Assembly (NCBI RefSeq): GCF_037975245.1
Contig: NC_092561.1
Location: 12,771,001 to 12,835,000, forward strand
Reading direction: 5' to 3'
DNA length: 64,000 nucleotides
Origin: Apostichopus japonicus
Taxonomy: Eukaryota; Echinodermata; Holothuroidea; Aspidochirotida; Stichopodidae
Of the stretch, positions 56,080 to 64,000 are shown in pieces. The position numbers were made by a program, and so were the translations under genes. The notes below the pieces were generated by a model. The model did no database searches, was not told the origin of the DNA, and was given only the letters and a program-made list of their open reading frames with translations. Positions within the stretch are counted from its first letter, which is position 1, and the number at the start of each line of letters is the position of its first letter.

Positions 56080-57165
56080 AATTGGTCTAACAGCACCACA
56101 ACAGTTTGACCAGGTATTTATCCTCATAACAGCATCACAACAGCTTGACCGTATAGCAATCCACCTCTAGAGTAGCATCACAATAGCTTGACAATGTATA
56201 TAATCCACCTAACAGCATCACAACAGCTTGACCATGTATGTAATCCACCTAGTAGCATCACAACAGCTTGGCCAAAACAGTTTAGACAGTTTTGTTTAGG
56301 GAGAGGCCAAGTTTTAAAAATGCATTAATTCCACAACCATAAATCAGATTGCATCCCAAACTTGGAATACAGATGTTGGTTAATAGCTGGTAAATGTGAT
56401 TGTTTGATAAAATCATAACAGCATCACAACTGTTTGCTCATGTATATAATCCACCTAACAGCATCACAACATCTTGACCATGTATCAATCCACCTAACAG
56501 CATTACAACAGCTTGACCACGTATTTAATCCATATAACAGCATCACAACAGCTTGACCATGTATCAATCCACCTAACAGCATCACAACAGCTTGACCATG
56601 TATGTAATCCACTTGACAGCATCACAACAGCTTAACCATGTATGTAATCCACTTAACAGCATCACAACAGCTTGACCATGTATGTAATCCACCTAACAGC
56701 ATCACAACAGCTTGACCATGTATGTACTCCACCTAACAGCATCACAACAGCTTGATCATGTATGTAATCCACCTAACAGCATCACAACAGCTTTACCATG
56801 TATGTAATCCACCTAACAGCATCACAACAGCTTGACCATGTATGTAATCCACCTAACAGTCACACAACAGCTTGACCATGTATCAATCCACCTAACAGTC
56901 ACACAACAGCTTGACCATGTATGTAATCCACCTAACAGCATCACAACAGCTTGACCATGTATCAATCCACCTAACAGCCTCACAACAGCTTGACCATGTA
57001 TGTAATCCACCTAACAGCCTCACAACAGCTTGACCATGTATCAATCCACCTAACAGCCTCACAACAGCTTGACCATGTATCAATCCACCTAACAGTCACA
57101 CAACAGCTTGACCATATATCAATCCACCTAACAGCATCACAACAGCTTGGCCATGTACACCTGAC
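56080..57165. repeat. 38-40 bp minisatellite (ccacctaacagcatcacaac...), about 26 copies
   Basis: The unit ccacctaacagcatcacaac then agcttgaccatgtatgtaat is 40 bp, with a 38-bp variant ending tgtatcaat. An unrelated segment (56275-56410), itself part of a dispersed repeat, interrupts the array. From 56.85 kb the two variants alternate in part. Confidence 0.96.
56290..56395 (+). repeat. Dispersed repeat inside the 40-bp array
   Basis: aaatcagattgcatcccaaa, then cttggaatacag and gttggttaatagctggta, closely match 60225-60308. A third, more divergent relative is at about 59878-59942. Confidence 0.8.
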
Positions 57166-59877
57166 CTCCTTCATAGGAGCAGGCCACTGACATGTATTTA
57201 ACCCACCTTACCAGATCCAACATTGTATACTGGGCTGTTTGACATCATCAACTGGTCACTAATTTGCTCCACTATATCAAGGCTATGAAAGCTCTAGTTG
57301 GGTTTAAGTCCTAAGCCACTGTGGAATCATTGAAATGATCAATTTCAGTGAAACATGGGATCTAAATAGACATGCTGTTTATGTTGAAAATTATATACAG
57401 CCCTTAATATTGTATTTATGATAGTTTCATTTGTGCAATTTTTATGCAGGTATGTTGCTGTCATAAAGCAAATAGGACTGAGTCATTGATCAAGAATACT
57501 AAAATTTGAAACTTATACTTGATTATTTATGGTTTTGAAAAGGAAAATTGTTGTCATACACATTTCTAAATTAACACAATACTCCCAGAACTCAAACACC
57601 ATGTCATGTAAAAGGCTCTGCACATGGTTGAGTAGCTGGGTGTTGCCTGAGGAAATCTCAATTTCTCTCGCAGTTCTTTATAGATTTTATTCTCTTGTAG
57701 CCTAAAGTTCATCACTCATGATATTAACTGCTGGCTGATTTATAGCTCTTGAGTTATTATAGAGGAATTTCAAGTCCCTTATGTAAAAACATGGAATTTC
57801 TTTGACCAGTTTTTGCAGCTCTTTGGATTTATGCTAGAAATACTATCTAGTCGGCGTGACTCAGACTAAAATCTATGCTTATGATATTAATGTCGCTATG
57901 AAAACCTATGCTGGATTGTTAAATGGTGCGTAAAGCACACACCCTCCGGGCATTTAATGAACTTGTAAATCCTGCACACTTCCAAGCAGAAACTTCATTG
58001 AATGTACTGATAAAATTTCACATGGCCTCAGTGTTTTCTTTGTTTACATCCTTTGTAAAGGATAACATAGTTTGAACAAAGGCTTGTTAATGACTCATAG
58101 CTAAGGAAATCCCTGGGACAACAAAGATATGGTACATGATATAAACCTCGGGAAAAGGCTGATTTGTCGCTAAGGGCATCGGTTCGGGTTAATTGGAAAT
58201 GATGGAGACATGTTGCTTTAATCAGAGTTACGACAGCGATTATAATTTAGCGTTCAAGTTTCCAGGAGGGATGCATCTGTGAGAAAGTAGTCCATCCGAG
58301 TGGTTTGCCTGGTTTTAAGGAGTGGTGGGTCTGGGTTTATGGACATGTGAAACCTACATGTTTGTTGTACCTGGTGATGACTCATATGTAAAGCTGTGAG
58401 GAAATCCCCAGTTAAAGGTGGACAAAGGGGTCTGGGCTCTGTGAGATGATTTCTCACCAGGACAAAGGACATGTGTGTGAATCAGGCTGGGTAATAAGTA
58501 TTGATTAGGTATTGAATGGGCAGTGATAGGATTAAATAGTAATGTGATAAAGACAGAGTTTATCAGTCATGATTCATTGTGAAACTTGGCCGAGATGACA
58601 AAGATATGGTGAGCGGGTAGCTCGGCAAGGGTTTGCTTAGGCTTTGTCTGATTATGCACAAAGGAGTAGACTGCTGCATCACCTGCTGGTTGGGGTACAA
58701 AGTCCATCTAGGGGTGTGTCTATATTTAACAAAAATATCGGAGAAACAGAAAGAATAGTTCGAAAAATAGAAAGAATAGTTTGAAAACATTAATATTGGC
58801 TGGGTGAACAATGGTAATGAAAAGTTAAGAAATTAAAGAAATGGGAAAATGAATTGAGGTTATTTGATTCAGCCAGATTAGGGGAGTTTTCTAGTTTGTT
58901 CTTAAATCTCCATTTTTTGAGGTATGAAATTAAAAGAGTAGGGAATAAAAATAAGTAAGTAAATTATCAGTAAAGGATGGGAAGAGGAAGAAGGAGTAGA
59001 AGAGATTAAATATTAAAAACAGAAATTCAAAATAAGTCTTAAAGTGATATGTAAAGATTTATATTGAACATGTTACATCATACATGATACCTTATTGTGT
59101 TTTCATTTTGTAACTGAATTGAATTGAATTTGCTATGAGTCTGATTCAGCTTAAACAGGGCGGAGAAAATATAGTAATAGCTAAAAATAAACATTGCTCT
59201 AGTCTGACTCTACGATTGCACTTTCCCATCAACCTAGCCTATTAACTGGTAACATTTGAACATTACACCATGCAAAGTAATTTCATAAAGTAGTACTGAA
59301 TATGGAATTCATGGTAAACTTTTCTTTTCAAAACAGAATAATGTGATTAAGATTTCCTTACTTAAGGCTTGACTCACCATGTATTATTCATGAGTTAGTC
59401 TGAGAATGCTGTTTACCTATAGTGCTCTAATTGTCCTTCCCTTCTTCAAAGTTGTAGGTCAAGTTTTCTTTTCTGCAGGTTGGATATTTTAAGGACTTCC
59501 ATTTCTTAGCCATGTAACAATGAATGACTACAATAACAAGCCATGCTGAGACTAGTACTGCGTAACTGATTGGATTGATATCGTGTATAACAGGAATAGA
59601 TTATACAGCAACAAAAGAAAACTTGTATGTCTTAGATTTCTTGGTTCCTTGCTGGAAGCAAAGGAACCTATGCAGTTAGGTTGGCATGTGTATGTGTTTG
59701 CATCTGTGACACTTGCTTGGGTCCGCAATAACTCCACAACAGAGTGATGGATATTTGTCATACTTGTAGATATATGTAGATGTATAATACAGTAGTGACA
59801 AGGTGTGCCCTATTGACTTTGGTGCTAACTTTATGAATCTTAATAAGGGTTTGGGATCAAAAGTAAAAATCTTTACA
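57166..59877. other. Intronic or intergenic, nothing recognised
   Basis: CpG-poor unique sequence. Short frames at 58254-58472 and 58563-58811 are unrecognised. Confidence 0.5.
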
Positions 59878-60310
59878 TAGCAATAACTCTGCAACCGTAA
59901 GATTGTAGCCAAACTTGGTATAGAGTTGTTGGCTTATAGCTGGCCTAAGTTTCTTGCGACCATCTGGGCCCCAAAAACTTCCAGGCCCATTTTCAGGCTG
60001 GGCAGGCCCAGATTTTATTTCCACCTATAATGCATTTTGTGACACAGTATTTGGGCCCAAATTTGTGGGACCCAATATTTTTGTTAGCCATATGAGCCCA
60101 CATTTTTTTCGGTTCAATTTGGCGCAAATATATTTTTGAGACACTACTGTATTCTTGGGGCAGATACTTTTGGGACCATTTACGCACAATATTTTATTCG
60201 GCCTAATTTTTTCGGGAGGGGCCAAAGTTTAAAAATTTCAATAATTTCACAGTCTTAAATCAGATTGTATCCAAACTTGGAATACAGTTGTTGGTTAATA
60301 GCTGGTACCT
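59878..60310 (+). repeat. Compound dispersed repeat with gggcccaa-type internal units
   Basis: Both ends carry variants of the phrase ending gttggttaatagctgg. Between them are degenerate repeats of (t)tgggccca(a) and ttttggggac at about 59960-60215. Ends and middle suggest a composite mobile repeat, not classified. Confidence 0.55.
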
Positions 60311-62476
60311 GTGGGCATAAATATGATATTGTGTGGTGACACACAACACTTTAATATTCCACTAAGCAAGGAACCATAGTGCCCCTTGGGCTCTTGTTTG
60401 TATTGACAGAATCCTTTCACTCACCTAGTTGGTATCTTAATGATGAAGTTCTATCGCAAATCTAAAGGACAACATTTAATTTCTACAGCCAACTTTTTGT
60501 AAAATTTTGAAAGTTGGCCTGAACATTCAGCTTCTCCAGAAGTAAGCTAAATAGGATTTGTTAGTAAACAATTCATTGTCAAGTTTGACTTCAGTTATAA
60601 TATTAGGATTTATGCTCAGTTTCATATTGCTTTAAACTCTAGGTTGGTTTTTCATAGGGAATGAAAAAAGTTTTGCAATGTGTAATTCCATGCATGTTCA
60701 AGGAATCCGTTAGCTGTGATTCTTTATTAATCCATTATCTTATAGTGGAATGGGTAAATAGATTAATTTTATAAACAATGGTGTACCTTGCTACTCAAAA
60801 TGGAATACTACTGTGTCTTCTGCTGAAGAGAGCTGAAAATAGTTGTTATTTTTAGCATTCCAATCTGTGAGCTACTGAACTTAATCATTTTCAAAAGAAC
60901 TATTATTTTTAATTATAGTCATTTTTCCTTGATACAGTCACGTCTGAGTAAGATAATAATAAAAAATTCAGTTAACCGCTTGAGCAGAACAATGAAATAT
61001 TAATCACCCCTGTATAGGACACTTATTCCACAATGGTCACCTGTGGTCATACAAATAATTGTTTCAACCCAAAATAAACCAAACTTTCCTTTGAACTTGA
61101 ACTTCTAGAATTTTTCTTGAATGGAATTAAGCCACTGATCATGAGGGTTCAAGGTTTTTTTTTAGTTTCTACTTTTCCATCCCAAAACAGAAACAAAATG
61201 ACTCATGAAAGCAGTTTACACGCCACTCATAATTATAAAAGAATGGTGTCGAAAGGCACGTATTTGAAAGTGCATCTGACAAGAGCAGAGAGTAGAAAGT
61301 ACCTTTGTCTGGTGAGTGTGTGCCCTCTAACCAACTTAGCATGACTCAGCAACAGATGTGTTGGAATAATTATATAGACTGCAACACTAATGAACAAAAG
61401 ATAAGGGTAACGTTGGTTGACCACCATACAGAAAAAAGACAGAAAATCATCAGAGGTACCCCATGTGTGCACAAAGTAAACTATTGAGAAAAAACCTTGG
61501 TCATGGGGTAAAAAGTTTCCGGTTCTAGTCTTGGGGTTACCAAAACACACACATGAGTCATAAGTTTTGAGGGATACCCTGCTCTTGTTTACATTGTTAG
61601 TATTACAAGGTCATGTGGATCCCCACTAACACCTACTGTACACCTTGTAACAAACTGTATTGATGTATAGAGATGGAAATCCAATCCCTACAGTACCATC
61701 AAACCACAGAGATATGGTTGTTAATTTAAGGCTTATGTGACTTCCTGCTGCCCATGGTAATCAAAACTACAGTATGAAATGTTTTCCCGAAATGTAAATA
61801 TGGCGGTATTGGTCCTACCTGTACAGCCGTATATAGTGGTGGCCAGTGAGTGCTGAAATCTCTTGACCAATCAGTTAAGTTACACAGTTGGCTATTTACT
61901 CTCTCTCGATATACTTATATGGCTCTGTACCTCTACAGTGTAAGATTTGTCGGATATTTTATACTCGTAACATAAGGATGGCAGGTAATATCCAGCCGAA
62001 AAGTGATGGACTATTGTATATGGGGTAAACAATTTCTGTATCAAACACAACATATTTTAACATGTTAACTAATATTATCAACATAAACTAATTTAATAGT
62101 ACCAAGTACAATGTTCATGTTCCTTTGATACTTTTATCAACCTGTTGAATTTTTTTTTTTTTAGTGCAGACCATACAATTTTATTATTAGCAACCGTTCT
62201 GAGAAAATGCGGTCTAGCCATCGCTGACCGAATAACAATGTCTTCGGCTTTATTGTTATTGTGTTCAGTGCGCCTTAGGTGAGGTCCAGCAACAGCAGCT
62301 TTCAGAGGAACCCAGGGATCTTTTCTATGGGTTGAGGAACTGCAGCAGTAGAATATTGTATATTACTGATGTATGAAATGAACTGACTTCAATAATGCCC
62401 CTCCATTGAATATCATGGTATATCTAGAGAAAGGCAAGCTGAAATAATATGTAACTGCTTATAGTGCTTAGTATAT
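60311..62476. other. Unassigned; end of the CpG-poor domain
   Basis: No coding exon recognised. CpG becomes frequent again from about 62.19 kb. T13 at 62150-62162 followed by reverse-strand AATAAA (62180-62185) could be a retroposed 3' end on the minus strand. Confidence 0.4.
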
Positions 62477-63573
62477 TGTTACGAGGGCCCATTGTAGCCT
62501 AACGCTAGTTACTGCTAGTGAGGAACCTAATGTTATTATATAGAAAGTATTTGAAATGGCCTACGTGACAATCAATATTTGAGAAACTAGGTCGGGTTAA
62601 CGTCAGGATGTTATTTATGTAATGAGCAATACACGATTGTTCTGGTATATTCCTTATGATGACGCGCTGGTCTCGGGTTAACGTCGGTTTACGTGAAGTC
62701 CCGTTGCGCTGTGCACACATCTTCGTGGATTCTCTGGAATGTTCGCGAGATATGCAAAGGACTTCCAAGAATAGAGAAACTGGGTCAAGTGTATCGAGAA
62801 AGATCTAGATGATTCTTGACATGGCGAATCGTGTAAAAACCCGCCCAGATCGGAGAGTTTCTCAGTTTCTGAACGAATACAAGCGACGACACCTATTATA
62901 CCATTCTACTATATATCGTCAGTGCTCAACTGCCAGTAGTTTCTGAGGGATTGAGATATCGATACCAAAATTGATTCTACACTTCCATTCAGAAGTTTGA
63001 AGAGGACTTTGCTGTGAAACTACAGTTTTCCAGTCTTTATTTCGGAGAAGGTGAAGAATTTCTGTCTCCGTTGAGGAAGTTCGTTACGCCAGGAGTTGGT
63101 GGCTGTAAAGCTGATTTTGGACTGACTCTGGTAATATTTAGTCGGCGAGAAGTTCGACTTGTGCTTCACTCGATTGTAGCTGGAAGTCCGTCTTCTATTT
63201 TGGAGCATCGCCGGAAAGAAGGTGACTGCTGTTTCTGGGATCGCGAGAAACTTGGTCCAGGACCAGTGAATTTCGCGGTACAAAGGACCGAGAATCGTCG
63301 TCATCGAGGTCGTGGCCGCTGAGGGATATCGCCGTTGGAAGAGACCAGCGTGTTTTAAAGTGTATCCTATCTTGTTAAGTTTGTGAGTAATTTTCTGTAT
63401 ATTTGTAATTACCACTTGTTGTTGTTGGTTCAGACTCCATTGTTCAATATAGTTCACGTTCCCATTCATATTCTCTAGACTCGTCAATTTGTCTGTGTTC
63501 CTTACGGAAACGAACCCAGGCTTGTGTCTCGTTAAAAATTAAATAAAGAGACCTCTCGCATTCCAACGTAACA
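62477..63573 (+). mobile_element. Possible LTR of an LTR retrotransposon, about 1.1 kb
   Basis: It begins TGTTACG and ends CGTAACA, the TG...CA form with a 7-bp inverted repeat. A TATATA lies near 62911, and AATAAA at 63542-63547, about 26 bp before the end, as in many LTRs. GC and CpG content rise sharply against the left flank. No second LTR is in the window, no primer-binding site is evident directly after 63573, and no target duplication is seen. A frame of 102 codons (63014-63322) inside is unrecognised. A solo LTR, a 5' LTR or chance are all open. Confidence 0.35.
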
Positions 63574-63830
63574 AAATGTACAAACTTTATGAAATGTTGA
63601 TATTCACACAGTTCGCTATGATGTGTACAAGGGCTGTACATGGAAGCTGGTTGAAAATTGAAGTTGGTTTAAAACTTTCTATGACTAGAAATGAGCTAGA
63701 ACTGCTTTCTTACTATATACAGGTATGTCGATCTCTCTGTGTGTCCACTGGGTCTGCTGTTGCTGTTATTCTTGTTTTTAGTACTATTATATACATGCTT
63801 GTTCCTTCTTTTGATACATAGATTTCACTC

Positions 63831-64000
63831 ATGTCGCTATCCGATTGTTGTAACAGATTAACTTTTAATTCAAACACAAACCTCAATAGAGGAAATGATG
63901 CAATGCTGATGCATGGATCTGTATCGGAAATACTTTCTACTCAATTAGCCGAGCTGTTAAGACAGCCTATTATCAGTTCATGGGAAATGACTCTGACTAG
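63831..64000 (+). CDS. Unrecognised open frame running off the right edge
   Basis: ATG at 63831 follows an in-frame TAG (63819-63821) and stays open for 56 codons to the window end. It reads MSLSDCCNRLTFNS at the start, with LSTQLAELLRQP later. I recognise no family. If the preceding segment is a 5' LTR, this would be at the place of a gag-like frame; otherwise it may be nothing. Confidence 0.25.
   Translation, partial: MSLSDCCNRLTFNSNTNLNRGNDAMLMHGSVSEILSTQLAELLRQPIISSWEMTLT

Noticed and set aside
56424-57190. Frames with WIHGQAVV-type repeats
   Set aside because: They are the 38-40 bp minisatellite read in frame; unit lengths not divisible by three break them after about 60 codons.

Overview
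The window is animal genomic DNA with spliced genes and introns. It is rich in tandem repeats, has many small inverted-repeat transposons and decayed LINE pieces, and shows a mosaic of CpG-rich and CpG-poor domains. This fits a marine invertebrate deuterostome, possibly an echinoderm such as a sea cucumber. The phylum is an inference from style and protein similarity, not proven. There are no bacterial operons and no CRISPR array. Most of the 64 kb is non-coding.

Layout. (1) 1-5880, + strand: the last five coding exons of a receptor-type tyrosine kinase gene, entering from the left edge. The four introns hold (TA)n tracts and three minisatellites. The glycine of the DFG motif is replaced by cysteine. 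(2) About 5.9-41 kb: gene-poor and relatively CpG-rich. It holds tandem arrays at 7.5-8.2, 10.2-10.7, 17.0-17.5, 19.5-20.7, 21.4-22.7, 29.2-30.2, 32.2 and 38.7-39.0 kb. It also holds three LINE 3' relics (12.95-13.47, 19.4-19.5 and 26.9-27.5 kb) and several short DNA transposons with visible inverted ends and, in the best cases, target duplications (15.6, 33.1, 33.8, 35.1, 36.0, 37.9 and 40.4 kb). (3) About 41-62 kb: markedly CpG-poor, the pattern expected of a germline-methylated gene body. One clear coding exon (44860-45253, +) lies here. It encodes the start of the rhodanese/MAP-kinase-binding domain of a DUSP8/DUSP16-type phosphatase. The rest, with large 19-bp and 40-bp minisatellites, looks like its introns; the catalytic exons must lie beyond the right edge. 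(4) 62.4-64 kb: CpG-rich again, with a possible LTR (62477-63573) and a short open frame running off the end.

The two genes are both phosphorylation-signalling genes, but nothing links them beyond proximity. I found no convincing new multi-gene system. The items most worth a second look are the DFC kinase, a 31-bp-arm miRNA-like hairpin at 48.04-48.12 kb, the CpG-desert boundary, an array whose unit juxtaposes splice-acceptor and splice-donor-like sites (10.2-10.7 kb), a 54-bp satellite readable as an 18-residue repeat, and a G-tract hAT-like MITE family present three times within 6 kb.
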